Part shown: positions 9,198 to 17,096 of the stretch, piece after piece
Position numbering within the stretch: position 1 is the stretch's first letter
Layout: every line of letters begins with the position of its first letter
Assembly (NCBI RefSeq): GCF_012516375.2
Contig: NZ_CP051204.2
Location: 2,232,001-2,296,000, forward strand
Source: Chitinophaga oryzae
Lineage (GTDB): Bacteria; Bacteroidota; Bacteroidia; Chitinophagales; Chitinophagaceae
Reading direction: 5' to 3'
Length of the DNA stretch: 64,000 nt
Program-made: the position numbers and the translations under genes
Notes under the pieces: generated by a model
What the model was told of the DNA's origin: nothing
What the model saw: only the letters and a program-made list of their open reading frames with translations
The model's database searches: none

Positions 9198-9725
9198 TTA
9201 ATTCGAACGAATACCATCTATCAGCCAGTCATTATTCACTTTCACCAGCTTGTAAATCAGCTTATAGGTGGGATAATTTTTAAACCGCAGGGTGATCGTT
9301 GCTGTATTGCCTGTAATTACAGGTGTTGTCTTCTGCAAAGCCGCCAGCACTTCTTTATGCTCGGGCGGGTCCTGGCTCAGGGTGTATTCGTCGCTGTCCC
9401 TGCCGCTGGCATAACCATCTTTTTTGATGTATTGCTCCATCTCCTGGTAGTATTTTTCTTTTTCTGCTAAATAAGCGGGGGAGAAGATGCCTGTGTTTTT
9501 GAGATTGTTTAAATACGTTTTAATACTGGGTTTGTTCAGCTTCAGGATGTCCATGCCATCTACTTCTTTGAAGCATTGGTCTTCCTGATTGACGGGACTG
9601 TTAGGGTTTTCCAGTAACGTAAATAATTTTTTTACAGGTAGCGCAGGGCCGTTTTGCTGGGCAGATGACGGGTGAAAAGCAAACAAGGCTAAAAAGAGAG
9701 CGGTACAGAGAAGAGATAACTTCAT
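9198..9725 (-). CDS. Secreted protein of unknown function (DUF3828-like)
   Basis: 175 residues with a clear Sec signal peptide (MKLSLLCTALFLALFAFHPSSAQ, cleavage near residue 22-23). The mature part is an alpha/beta protein that ends with a pattern of alternating strands (TATITLRF, YKLIYKLVKV, DWLIDGIR), as in the DUF3828/NTF2-like periplasmic proteins whose last strand is W-L-I-D-x-I. I cannot assign a function. It faces the helicase gene across a shared terminator, and behind its start is a gap with a broken regulator gene. The start ATG at 9723-9725 is the only one that keeps the signal peptide. Confidence 0.75.
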   Translation of the reverse strand: MKLSLLCTALFLALFAFHPSSAQQNGPALPVKKLFTLLENPNSPVNQEDQCFKEVDGMDILKLNKPSIKTYLNNLKNTGIFSPAYLAEKEKYYQEMEQYIKKDGYASGRDSDEYTLSQDPPEHKEVLAALQKTTPVITGNTATITLRFKNYPTYKLIYKLVKVNNDWLIDGIRSN

Positions 9726-10132
9726 GTTTTATTTTAGTTTAAAATTCGAATGCCAAATATAAGATCATAGCGGATATAGAACGCAAAAAGCTATGGTGCC
9801 TTCTCCATTATTTTTTTTCGGTGTTTTTTACCCCAGTCTTCCATCTCGAGGATTATTTTTTTGAGCGACCTTCCCTGGTACAGCAGAGTATATGATAACC
9901 TATGTTAAATATATCGGAAACTTTTACTTGTGAGAGCTTTACAAGTCCTATTCCTTGTATATTTATCCTTGTGCGGCAGGCTGTTTATGCAAGGGCAAAT
10001 TCCGGGCAAAGCAGTACTGAAAAATACTGTGCCCAAAAACCTGAAGCAACAATTACGCCGGTGAATAATGCCACGGGTATTCCAAATGGGATGGTGCCAG
10101 ATGGATAAAAGCGGGAAATTAAATAAAAACAC
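9726..10132. other. 407-bp gap with gene remnants
   Basis: Besides the HxlR remnant at its left end, the gap holds only short open frames (for example about 68 codons on + from 9902 and 74 on - from 10209) without a recognisable domain. Composition is AT-rich and reading frames are broken, as expected for decayed genes. I see no promoter that I can defend. Confidence 0.4.
9791..9903 (-). pseudogene. C-terminal remnant of an HxlR-family transcriptional regulator
   Basis: Read on the - strand, the frame ending at the TAG complementary to 9791-9793 encodes RLSYTLLYQGRSL, then KKIILEMEDWGKK. This matches the end of the HxlR winged helix, where the wing strand (VxYxLTxxG) leads into the GxSLxPxLxxLxxWG helix. 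The frame is stopped by TAA directly upstream of it (near 9904-9906), and the remainder of the winged helix (the conserved CP...GKW region) is absent. It is therefore a decayed fragment of about 36 codons. This comes from reading the motif by eye; a profile search would settle it. Confidence 0.6.
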
Positions 10133-10711
10133 ATGATCAGGCATAAGTTAATTATATTCTTTGCATTCGGTTTATTAGCCCTTTCCTGCACTGAAAAGAG
10201 GATACGCACACCTAAAGCGTTTCTGAATACTGTAAAGAGAGATGCAGATAGCTACGTGAAGGATAAAGACGTATTAGCGCATCAGATGAGGGAATTGATG
10301 ATTAAACATGAACAATCCTTTCATAGTGCTGAATATTATGATTCGACAGTGCTACAAATTGATTCTATATTGTATAGTAGAGACTATCAAAAGGTGATAG
10401 TATTTGTTCTTACAAAGAATCCAATCCGCAGACAGCTTTGGCCTGCTAAGAATTATTATTGGTATTATAATGCCTTTTGTTATCTGGGTATACGACAAAA
10501 AGACGGATTCAAATTAGAGTGGATGGACTCATTCAATATAATAAATTTCTACGACAGGGAAAAGGCTTCTGAAGCTATTAAAGACATGTATTTTACCCAG
10601 TTCGCTACAATTAGAGAAGTGAATGGTGAATATATATACAAATATAACTTTGATGACATGCGGTTTTGGAATGATCCGATTTGGGAAAAATATTTTGAGA
10701 ATAATGAATGA
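10133..10711 (+). CDS. Hypothetical lipoprotein
   Basis: 192 residues. The start MIRHKLIIFFAFGLLALSC carries a lipoprotein signal with Cys19 (LALSC). The mature part is rich in Tyr, Asp and Lys, with an alternating hydrophobic pattern around residues 75-130 (VIVFVLTKN, WYYNAFCYLGIRQKDGF) suggesting a small mixed-strand fold. I recognise no family. The gene is AT-rich, with low-GC codon use unlike the genes on either side of the accessory stretch, and stands alone between a degraded region and the tRNA-Leu gene, so it may have been acquired. Confidence 0.65.
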   Translation: MIRHKLIIFFAFGLLALSCTEKRIRTPKAFLNTVKRDADSYVKDKDVLAHQMRELMIKHEQSFHSAEYYDSTVLQIDSILYSRDYQKVIVFVLTKNPIRRQLWPAKNYYWYYNAFCYLGIRQKDGFKLEWMDSFNIINFYDREKASEAIKDMYFTQFATIREVNGEYIYKYNFDDMRFWNDPIWEKYFENNE

Positions 10712-11023
10712 TATTGTTTATACCTTACAACGACACTATCTCATAAACTGTGTAAATATTAAAAATCGGAGTGATCAAAATCCACTCCGAACAGCTGAAG
10801 AAGGCGACACAAGGATGTTTAAATAAATATAGTCAGTTCCCCCCGAGAAGCGATTTAATTGGCGAACCAATATTTTAAAACCAGTCCCTGACATGCAGGC
10901 TATCAAACCAGCTGAGGGATAAACGTGCTGGTCGTGTTCTGCTGCCAACACAGGGATTAGGTGTGTCAACGATAGTGGGAGAAAGCGCGAGAGTCTAAAA
11001 AAAATTGACACCGATGCAAAACA
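10712..11023. other. Gap of about 310 bp without a supported gene
   Basis: Only short frames are present. One + strand frame of about 38 codons ends at 10997 (GRVLLPTQGLGVSTIVGES is readable in it) and is blocked upstream by a stop near 10879, so it may be the tail of a lost gene, but I cannot name it. No start, promoter or RNA structure is convincing before the terminator at 11024. Confidence 0.35.
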
Positions 11024-11057
11024 AAAGAGCTTGTAAGCCAAAACTTACAAGCTCTTT
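11024..11057. terminator. Terminator hairpin after tRNA-Leu
   Basis: Perfect 14-bp inverted repeat AAAGAGCTTGTAAG (11024-11037) and CTTACAAGCTCTTT (11044-11057) with a six-base loop. It begins 2 bases beyond the 3' end of the tRNA on the - strand and is followed there by TTTTGTTTTGC, so it should end tRNA transcription. Confidence 0.75.
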
Positions 11058-11058
11058 G

Positions 11059-11142
11059 TGCCCAGAACTGGATTCGAACCAGCACACCCTTGCGGGCGCT
11101 GCGACCTGAACACAGTGCGTCTACCAATTTCGCCATCTGGGC
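11059..11142 (-). tRNA. tRNA-Leu (anticodon CAG)
   Basis: The - strand folds into a class II tRNA with a long variable arm: acceptor GCCCAGA pairs with TCTGGGC, the D arm has TGGCGAAATTGGTAGACGCA, the anticodon loop reads TTCAGGT giving CAG, the variable arm is CGCCCGCAAGGGTG, and the T arm carries GGTTCGAATCC. Length is 84 bases with discriminator A. The CCA end is not encoded (the following bases read CA), consistent with need for the cca gene found at 13918. The gene forms the right boundary of the AT-rich accessory stretch. Confidence 0.95.
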
Positions 11143-11254
11143 AGGGCTGTGTCCCTCGTTAAAGGGATTGCAAAGGTAGGCTTTTTATATTACCAACCAA
11201 ATTTATTTTAAAAAGAAGCAATAAGTCGGTTTAACTTATTGCTTCTCAACGATA

Positions 11255-12067
11255 TTAAACGGCCACGTTGAACTCACGCAGGGTGTCGTTCAGGCTGGTC
11301 TTCAGGTCGGTGGAGGCTTTACGCTGACCAATGATCAGCGCGCAGGACACCTGGTATTCGCCGGCAGGGAACTTCTTGGTGTAAGTTCCGGGGATCACCA
11401 CGCTGCGGGCTGGTACACGGCCTTTGTATTCGATAGGCTCAGGACCGCTCACGTCAATGATCTTGGTGGACTGGGTCAGTACCACGTTGGCGCCGAGCAC
11501 GGCTTCTTTCTCTACGTGCACACCTTCTACCACGATGCAACGGGAGCCCACAAAGCAACCGTCTTCGATGATCACAGGGCTGGCCTGCAGCGGTTCCAGT
11601 ACGCCGCCGATACCTACGCCACCGCTCAGGTGCACGTGTTTGCCGATCTGCGCACAGGAGCCTACGGTAGCCCAGGTGTCTACCATCGTTCCTTCGTCTA
11701 CATAAGCGCCGATGTTCACGTAGGAAGGCATCAGGATACAACCTTTGGAGATATACGCACCGTAACGGGCAATAGCATGCGGCACTACGCGCACGCCCAG
11801 GTCTTTATAGTTGGTCTTCAGCTTCATCTTGTCGTAGAACTCGAACGGAGGAACAGACATGGTCTCCATCGGCTGAATGGTGAAATACATCAGGATAGCC
11901 TGCTTTACCCACTCATTAACTACCCAGCCGCTTTCTGCAGGCTGCGCTACTCTCAGCGTGCCTTTGTCTACTGCTTCTATCACCGCTTTTACAGCATCGG
12001 TATACTGCGTTTCCTGCAACAGGCTCCTGTCAGCCCAGGCAGCCTGTATTTGTTGTTGTAAATCCAT
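11255..12067 (-). CDS. dapD: 2,3,4,5-tetrahydropyridine-2,6-dicarboxylate N-succinyltransferase
   Basis: 270 residues from the ATG at 12065-12067 (protein MDLQQQIQAAWADR); the frame is open further upstream to 12208 but that part has no family similarity and runs into the divergent gene. DapD transfers succinyl from succinyl-CoA to tetrahydrodipicolinate in the succinylase branch of lysine/diaminopimelate synthesis. Seen here are the N-terminal helical part, then VRVVPHAIARYGAYI and the left-handed beta-helix built of hexapeptides (GAYVDEGTMVDTWATVGSCAQIG, in blocks of six), followed by PIEYKGRVPARSVVIPGT, all standard. It is transcribed away from a glycosyltransferase gene. Confidence 0.95.
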   Translation of the reverse strand: MDLQQQIQAAWADRSLLQETQYTDAVKAVIEAVDKGTLRVAQPAESGWVVNEWVKQAILMYFTIQPMETMSVPPFEFYDKMKLKTNYKDLGVRVVPHAIARYGAYISKGCILMPSYVNIGAYVDEGTMVDTWATVGSCAQIGKHVHLSGGVGIGGVLEPLQASPVIIEDGCFVGSRCIVVEGVHVEKEAVLGANVVLTQSTKIIDVSGPEPIEYKGRVPARSVVIPGTYTKKFPAGEYQVSCALIIGQRKASTDLKTSLNDTLREFNVAV

Positions 12068-12081
12068 TTGTGCTTTTTTCG

Positions 12082-12089
12082 CAAAAGTA
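12082..12089 (-). promoter_or_regulatory. Putative -7 box of the dapD promoter
   Basis: On the - strand the sequence TACTTTTG matches the Bacteroidota -7 consensus TAnnTTTG, 14 bases upstream of the dapD ATG. A clear -33 TTTG is not seen at the expected distance, so this is only a partial match. The 85-bp divergent gap also contains two copies of an AATAACG heptamer at 12107-12121. Confidence 0.45.
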
Positions 12090-12152
12090 ATATCTAATAA
12101 ATGAAATAACGAATAACGAATTTCTTTCCCGGACTTCGTATTTTCGCAACAT

Positions 12153-13280
12153 ATGAAGATTGGTTTTGATGCCAAGCGTGCTTTCCAGAATGATACAGGA
12201 CTGGGCAACTACAGCCGGACCCTCATTTCTTCCCTGGCAGCTGGCTTCCCGGAGCACCAGTATTTCCTGTTCGCTCCTAAACAAACAGATATGTACAACG
12301 CACCGGGCATCCCGGTGATATTACCCGGAAAAGCCTGGCACCGCTGGTTTAAATCGGCCTGGCGGAGCCGCTATGTGGTAAAAGACCTGCAACGGTATGG
12401 GATCGACCTGTACCACGGCCTCAGTCATGAAATACCCTTCGGCATCCCCGGCAGCGGCGTGAAATCGGTGGTGACCATGCATGACCTGATCTTTGAAAGG
12501 TACCCGCAACAATACAACCCTATCGACGTGCTTACCTATCGCCGTAAAGCCCGCTATGCCTGCGAAAAAGCAGACAAAGTGGTCGCCATCAGCGAACAGA
12601 CGCGGCAGGACCTCATCACCTACTATCATACCGATCCGGATAAAATAGAAGTGGTATACCAAAGCTGCGACCCCGCTTTCGCCGTGCCGCACACCACCGC
12701 CGAAATACAGGACTTCCGCAGCCGCTACCAGCTGCCCGACCAGTATTTTTTATATGTTGGCTCGGTCATTGAAAGGAAAAACCTGTTGGGCATCGTAACG
12801 GCGATGAATACACTGAAAGGCGCCGTAAATGTTCCACTGGTGGTACTGGGCAACGGGAGCGGTTATAAGAAGAAAGTAAAGGAATACCTCGCGGCCAACG
12901 GCCTCTCACAGCAGGTGATATGGCTCAATGAACAGGAAAGGCTGCCCAACAGCGCCTTACCCCTGCTCTACCAGGGCGCCGCGGCCTTATTGTACCCTTC
13001 CCTGTTTGAAGGTTTTGGCATACCCATTCTGGAAGCGCTCTGGAGCGGTACGCCGGTGATCACCTCCCATGGCTCCTGTTTTGGGGAGACAGGGGGAGAC
13101 GCTGCGCTGTATGTCGACCCGTTAAGCGCCACCGACATCGCCGGCGCCATGCGCCGCATACTGGCGGAATCTTCGCTGTCAGAAGACATGCGCCGCAAAG
13201 GATGGATACACGCCCGGCGCTTCACACCGGAACAATGCGCGGCGGATATGATGAAAGTGTATGTGGACCTGGAAAAATAA
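12153..13280 (+). CDS. GT4-family (GT-B fold) glycosyltransferase
   Basis: 375 residues, no signal peptide. The N-terminal domain opens with MKIGFDAKRAFQNDTGLGNYSR, whose Gly-rich loop after strand one is typical of retaining GT-B enzymes; SVVTMHDLIFERYPQ near 109-123 is also characteristic. The C-terminal nucleotide-sugar domain has YFLYVGSVIERKN (about 197-209) and the E-x7-E signature in LFEGFGIPILEALWSG (about 284-299). It would add a sugar to a lipid- or polymer-linked acceptor at the cytoplasmic face. It starts 6 bases after a TATTTTCG box, so its leader is very short, and is followed 10 bases later by tsaC. The sugar and acceptor are unknown. Confidence 0.88.
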   Translation: MKIGFDAKRAFQNDTGLGNYSRTLISSLAAGFPEHQYFLFAPKQTDMYNAPGIPVILPGKAWHRWFKSAWRSRYVVKDLQRYGIDLYHGLSHEIPFGIPGSGVKSVVTMHDLIFERYPQQYNPIDVLTYRRKARYACEKADKVVAISEQTRQDLITYYHTDPDKIEVVYQSCDPAFAVPHTTAEIQDFRSRYQLPDQYFLYVGSVIERKNLLGIVTAMNTLKGAVNVPLVVLGNGSGYKKKVKEYLAANGLSQQVIWLNEQERLPNSALPLLYQGAAALLYPSLFEGFGIPILEALWSGTPVITSHGSCFGETGGDAALYVDPLSATDIAGAMRRILAESSLSEDMRRKGWIHARRFTPEQCAADMMKVYVDLEK

Positions 13281-13290
13281 ATGAACAGCC

Positions 13291-13860
13291 ATGGATTTTG
13301 AACAAGATATTAATGCCGCCCTGCCGGTACTGCGCAATGGCGGACTCATTCTCTACCCCACAGATACCATCTGGGGCATCGGCTGCGACGCCACCAACGA
13401 AGCTGCCGTAAAAAAAGTTTATGAACTGAAACAACGCAGCGAAAGCAAAAGCCTCGTGATCCTGCTGCCCGATGTGCGCGACCTGCTGTATTATGTGTCT
13501 AACCCGCGGCCGGACATGGCGGAGGTGCTGGCCGGCTTCGACCGGCCGACGACAGTCATCTACGAAGGCGCCCTCGGCCTCGCGGCCAACGCCGTCAGCG
13601 ACGACCAGACAGTAGCCATCCGCATCGTGCAGGATACCTTCTGCCGCCACCTGCTCAAACGCCTCCGGAAACCCCTGGTGTCCACCTCTGCCAATATCAG
13701 CGGTCAACCCAGCCCAGCCAGTTTCCGCGACGTGTCCCCCGCGATCGTGAACGGCGTGGACTATGTGGTAAAATACCGCCAGGAAGAAGCCGCTGCCGGC
13801 GTGGCTTCCAGGATTATCAGGATAGGAAAAGACGGATCGATAGCCATAATCCGGGATTAA
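13291..13860 (+). CDS. tsaC: L-threonylcarbamoyladenylate synthase (Sua5/YrdC/TsaC family)
   Basis: 189 residues, one YrdC domain. The enzyme makes threonylcarbamoyl-AMP from threonine, bicarbonate and ATP, the first step of t6A37 modification of ANN-reading tRNAs. Visible motifs are LILYPTDTIWGIGCDA (about 14-29), the KxR...SK signature in ELKQRSESKSLVILL (about 48-62), and VSTSANISGQPSP (about 130-142). There is no C-terminal Sua5 extension, so it is of the short TsaC type. It lies 10 bases after the glycosyltransferase stop. With cca and miaA further on, three tRNA-maturation genes lie within 4 kb. Confidence 0.93.
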   Translation: MDFEQDINAALPVLRNGGLILYPTDTIWGIGCDATNEAAVKKVYELKQRSESKSLVILLPDVRDLLYYVSNPRPDMAEVLAGFDRPTTVIYEGALGLAANAVSDDQTVAIRIVQDTFCRHLLKRLRKPLVSTSANISGQPSPASFRDVSPAIVNGVDYVVKYRQEEAAAGVASRIIRIGKDGSIAIIRD

Positions 13861-13874
13861 ACGGCATTATTTAT

Positions 13875-13882
13875 TACATTTG
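13875..13882 (+). promoter_or_regulatory. Putative -7 box upstream of cca
   Basis: TACATTTG matches the TAnnTTTG consensus of Bacteroidota and lies 35 bases before the cca ATG. I do not see a good TTTG at the -33 position, so support is partial. Confidence 0.35.
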
Positions 13883-13917
13883 CGCCCTGATTTCAGCGAA
13901 AGGAACAAAATTTTAAT

Positions 13918-15354
13918 ATGATCAGCAGCAAGCCATTAGACATTCCCTGCTCCCTGCAGGAACGGAAAGTGTTGGAGAAGATTGCGCTGGCAGCCCATGA
14001 ACTACGGGTGCCGGCCTTTCTGATCGGAGGCTTCGTACGCGATAAAATACTGGGAAGAAGAACAAAAGACATGGATATCGTGTGCGTGGGAGACGGCATC
14101 ACCCTGGCACACCAGGTGGCTGCTGCCCTGGGCGACAATATCCCCGTCAGCTTCTTTAAAACCTACGGCACCGCCCAGGTGAAATGGCATGAATTCGAAA
14201 TCGAATTCGTAGGCGCCCGCAAAGAAAGCTACCGCCGGGAATCCAGAAACCCCGAAGTAGTGGCCGGCACCCTCGAAGATGACCAGAACCGCCGCGATTT
14301 TACCATCAACGCACTGGCGGTCAGCCTCCGGGAGGCCGACTACGGCACCCTTATCGACCCCTTCGGCGGAATGGCAGATCTGGATAAACAACTGATCCGC
14401 ACCCCGCTGGAGCCGGCACAAACCTTCAGCGACGACCCCCTGCGCATGATGCGGGCCATCCGCTTTGCATCCCAGCTGCAGTTCACCATCGCCGATGACG
14501 CCTTTAAAGCCATCCAGGAAAATGCGGAACGTATCCGCATCATCACCCAGGAAAGGATCTCCGACGAATTCAATAAAATCATGCTCTCTCCCAAACCCTC
14601 CGTGGGGCTCGACCTGCTCTATAAAGCCGGTCTGCTTAAAATCATCTTCCCCCAGATGACAGACATGGTAGGCGTGGAGATGTATGAAGGGAAAGGACAT
14701 AAAGATAATTTCTATCATACCCTGCAGGTAGTCGATAATATCTCCGTGCATACCCGCGACCTCTGGCTCCGCTGGGCTGCACTGCTGCATGATATCGGTA
14801 AGCCCGCCACCAAAAAATTTGAACCGGGCCACGGCTGGACCTTCCACGGTCACGATGCGGTGGGAGGGAAGATGGTGACCCGTATCTTCACCAAATTTAA
14901 ATTACCCCTGCACGATAAAATGAAGCTGGTCAAAAAACTGGTGGAACTCCACCTGCGCCCGATCAGCCTCACGAAAGAGAATATAACGGACTCGGCTATC
15001 CGCAGGCTCCTGTTCGACGCCGGCGACGACATCGAATCACTCATGATGCTGTGCGAAGCCGATATCACCTCCAAAAACAAATCCAAGGTGAAACGTTATC
15101 TGGAGAATTTTGAACTGGTGCGCAAAAGGCTGAAGGAAGTGGAAGAAAGCGATCGTATCCGCAACTGGCAACCCCCCGTTACCGGCGAAATGATCATGGA
15201 GACCTTTGACCTGAAGCCCGGCCGCATAGTAGGTGACCTCAAAAACGCTATCCGGGAAGCTATCCTCGACGGCGAAATCGCAAACACCTACGAAGCCGCC
15301 TACGCTTTTATGCTGGAAAAAGCAAAAGCCCTGGACCTTACCCCAGTTAAATAA
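13918..15354 (+). CDS. cca: CCA-adding tRNA nucleotidyltransferase with HD domain
   Basis: 478 residues. The N-terminal head is a class II polymerase-beta nucleotidyltransferase: LIGGFVRDKILGRRTKDMDIV holds the GGxxRD loop and the DxD metal pair (about residues 38-58). RRDFTINALAV (about 124-134) and DDPLRMMRAIRFASQL (about 171-186) are the flexible-loop and ERxxxE-like regions of this family. An HD phosphohydrolase domain follows (HTLQVVDNISVHTRDLWLRWAALLHDIGKP, about 264-293, His and HD). It should build or repair the CCA tail; the tRNA-Leu gene at 11059 lacks an encoded CCA. It is a monocistronic-looking gene between tsaC and the pRiA4b-like gene. Confidence 0.95.
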   Translation: MISSKPLDIPCSLQERKVLEKIALAAHELRVPAFLIGGFVRDKILGRRTKDMDIVCVGDGITLAHQVAAALGDNIPVSFFKTYGTAQVKWHEFEIEFVGARKESYRRESRNPEVVAGTLEDDQNRRDFTINALAVSLREADYGTLIDPFGGMADLDKQLIRTPLEPAQTFSDDPLRMMRAIRFASQLQFTIADDAFKAIQENAERIRIITQERISDEFNKIMLSPKPSVGLDLLYKAGLLKIIFPQMTDMVGVEMYEGKGHKDNFYHTLQVVDNISVHTRDLWLRWAALLHDIGKPATKKFEPGHGWTFHGHDAVGGKMVTRIFTKFKLPLHDKMKLVKKLVELHLRPISLTKENITDSAIRRLLFDAGDDIESLMMLCEADITSKNKSKVKRYLENFELVRKRLKEVEESDRIRNWQPPVTGEMIMETFDLKPGRIVGDLKNAIREAILDGEIANTYEAAYAFMLEKAKALDLTPVK

Positions 15355-15420
15355 AATTGGTAATTTTACATAACCAGAATTAAGAAACGATTAATTGTTA
15401 TCAGCGCCCTTGACCATGCG

Positions 15421-15449
15421 TTGGGAATTAATATATTTATCTAACTTAT
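15421..15449 (+). promoter_or_regulatory. Putative promoter of the pRiA4b-like gene
   Basis: TTGG at 15421 and TAACTTAT at 15442-15449 are spaced about as in the Bacteroidota pattern TTTG-N19-TAnnTTTG; both elements deviate by one base. The ATG follows 12 bases downstream. Confidence 0.35.
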
Positions 15450-15461
15450 AACCAAATTGTC

Positions 15462-16040
15462 ATGCCGGTTTTGAAATTCAGAGTATACTGGGAAGAAGAT
15501 GAAAGTGTTTACAGAGACATTTCCATTAAGCCGAATCAGACTTTTTTAGCATTACATACGGCCATTTTGCAGGCTTTTGAATTTGATACCAAACATGGAG
15601 CCACCTTCTTCCGTAGCAATGATAACTGGCAACGCGGCCGGGAAATCATCCTGCAGGAAGATAAGCAACCCCGTAAAGTAGAGCCGCTGCTGATGGCGGA
15701 AACCACCATCGCCGCCGCGGTGAAAGCACCCAACCAAAAATTCATCTACCTCTACGACTTCGCCAAAAACTGGTCATTCCTCGTTGAACTGATCGGCGTC
15801 TCCAAAGATGAGAACGCCAAACTGACCTACCCGGTATGTGTACGCAAGGAAGGCCTGGCCCCCAGCCAGTACGGTACCAAAGGCCTGGTGGGCGATAAAC
15901 TCGTGGAAATGGAAGAAAAATATGACCTTAACAAGGAAGGCATGGACGAAGAAGGCTTCGGTGAAGAAGGAGAAGAGGAAACCAACAACGACGGCGCTGA
16001 TGATTTCGGCGGCGGCGGTGAAGATGAAAATAACTACTAG
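15462..16040 (+). CDS. pRiA4b ORF3-like domain protein
   Basis: 192 residues. The core (about 1-125) fits the PRiA4b ORF-3-like fold: LKFRVYWEEDESVYRDISI, LHTAILQAFEFD, the downstream HGATFF and FIYLYDFAKNWSFLVELIGV, where the paired YxYDFxxxWxHxIxxE pattern is the hallmark (His is Ser/Phe here). The tail (about 150-192) is very acidic and glycine-rich (EEGEEETNNDGADDFGGGGED). Members occur as stand-alone proteins in Bacteroidota; none has a defined role that I know. Its TAG stop is only 13 bases before the CTG that probably starts miaA, so they look co-transcribed. Confidence 0.8.
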   Translation: MPVLKFRVYWEEDESVYRDISIKPNQTFLALHTAILQAFEFDTKHGATFFRSNDNWQRGREIILQEDKQPRKVEPLLMAETTIAAAVKAPNQKFIYLYDFAKNWSFLVELIGVSKDENAKLTYPVCVRKEGLAPSQYGTKGLVGDKLVEMEEKYDLNKEGMDEEGFGEEGEEETNNDGADDFGGGGEDENNY

Positions 16041-16053
16041 TAACTGATCTAAC

Positions 16054-16962
16054 CTGAAAACAGTCATTATCATAGCAGGCCCCACGGCCTCCGGTAAAAC
16101 GGCGCTGGCTATACGGTTGGCGCAGTTATACCGCACTTCGGTGATCTCTGCCGACTCCCGGCAGTGTTACCGGGAAATCAGCATCGGTACGGCTAAACCC
16201 ACACCAGCGGAACTGGCAGCCGCCCCGCACTATTTCATCAACTCCCACTCCATCCGGGAAGAAGTGAATGCCGGTATCTACGAACAACTGGCCCTGCAAT
16301 ATGCCCGCGATATCTTCCGCGACAACGATGTGGCCATCATGTGCGGTGGTACCGGCCTGTATATCCGCGCTTTCTGCGAAGGAATAGACGATATGCCGGC
16401 CATCCCGCCGGGCATCCGGGAACAGCTCAACGTGCAATATGCGGAAAACGGCCTCGCCTGGCTCCAGGAACAACTGCAGCTGCGCGATCCGGCGTTTTAT
16501 GCCACCGCGGAAACACAAAATCCGCAACGCCTCATCCGCGCACTGGAAGTCCTTGAGGCTACCGGAAGATCTATCACCACCTTCCGTACCGCTACCAAAG
16601 CGCAGCGGGACTTCCGTATTATCAAAACAGGCATTAATCTGCCGAAGGAACTGCTGCATGAAAACATCCACAAACGGGTAGACCTCATGATGGACGCCGG
16701 CCTGCTCGCAGAAGTGGAAAGTGTAAAAGCTTTCCGGCAACATAATGCCCTGCGTACTGTAGGCTACCAGGAGATATTTGACTACTTCGACGGCACGCTG
16801 TCCCTCGAAAAGGCAGTGGAAGACATTAAAACACATACCCGGCAATACGCCAAAAGACAACTGACCTGGTTCCGCAAAGACCCGGATTACCACTGGTTCG
16901 ATCCCCGCTATCCGGAAGTGATCATCAGCTGGCTGCAACAACAATTGCAACAGCCCTCCTGA
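16054..16962 (+). CDS. miaA: tRNA dimethylallyltransferase; probable CTG start codon
   Basis: 302 residues if started at CTG 16054. MiaA puts a dimethylallyl group on A37 of tRNAs reading UNN codons. The first canonical start in frame (TTG 16117) would lose the P-loop GPTASGKT (encoded at 16078-16101), so the start must be upstream. Between the stop at 16045-16047 and the P-loop there is no ATG, GTG or TTG; the frame reads CTG-AAA-ACA-GTC-ATT, that is [M]KTVIIIAGPTASGKT, matching the usual MiaA beginning. Other motifs: SADSRQCYREISIGTAKP, GGTGLYIRA, RTVGYQEIFDY and RQYAKRQLTWFRKD. CTG initiation or an assembly error should both be considered. Confidence 0.9.
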   Translation: MKTVIIIAGPTASGKTALAIRLAQLYRTSVISADSRQCYREISIGTAKPTPAELAAAPHYFINSHSIREEVNAGIYEQLALQYARDIFRDNDVAIMCGGTGLYIRAFCEGIDDMPAIPPGIREQLNVQYAENGLAWLQEQLQLRDPAFYATAETQNPQRLIRALEVLEATGRSITTFRTATKAQRDFRIIKTGINLPKELLHENIHKRVDLMMDAGLLAEVESVKAFRQHNALRTVGYQEIFDYFDGTLSLEKAVEDIKTHTRQYAKRQLTWFRKDPDYHWFDPRYPEVIISWLQQQLQQPS

Positions 16963-16978
16963 TCACAAACATCAGGCT

Positions 16979-17058
16979 CATAAGCCTAAGCATAGGCATA
17001 AGCATAAGCATAAGTAAAAGTATAGGTATAGGTATAGGTATAGGTATAAGCATAAGCG
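16979..17058. repeat. Hexanucleotide microsatellite (CATAAG / TATAGG)
   Basis: About 13 imperfect hexamers in a row: several copies of GCATAA, one interruption (TAAAAG), then five of GGTATA and two more of GCATAA. It sits 16 bases after the miaA stop and before its terminator, so it lies in the miaA 3' untranslated region. Such arrays expand and contract by slippage. Confidence 0.8.
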
Positions 17059-17096
17059 CCTCCCCATCAAACACAATTCATTCGTAATCTTCGCAT

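Noticed and set aside
9902..10108. 68-codon + strand frame in the gap before 10133
   Set aside because: No start context, no family pattern, and composition consistent with decayed DNA.
10775..11041. 88-codon - strand frame
   Set aside because: It runs through the tRNA terminator hairpin and has no domain; a fragmentary + strand frame in the same place could not be named either.
11059..11142. Direct repeat of the tRNA-Leu 3' end as an integration footprint
   Set aside because: I searched by eye near 7260-7340 and within the accessory stretch and did not find a second copy of the T-arm sequence; an alignment search would be needed to rule it out.
12068..12208. Upstream extension of the dapD frame
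   Set aside because: The extra 47 residues have no family similarity and overlap the divergent glycosyltransferase; the ATG at 12067 gives the normal DapD start.
16117..16962. miaA starting at TTG 16117
   Set aside because: This would remove the ATP-binding P-loop, which is encoded in frame upstream.
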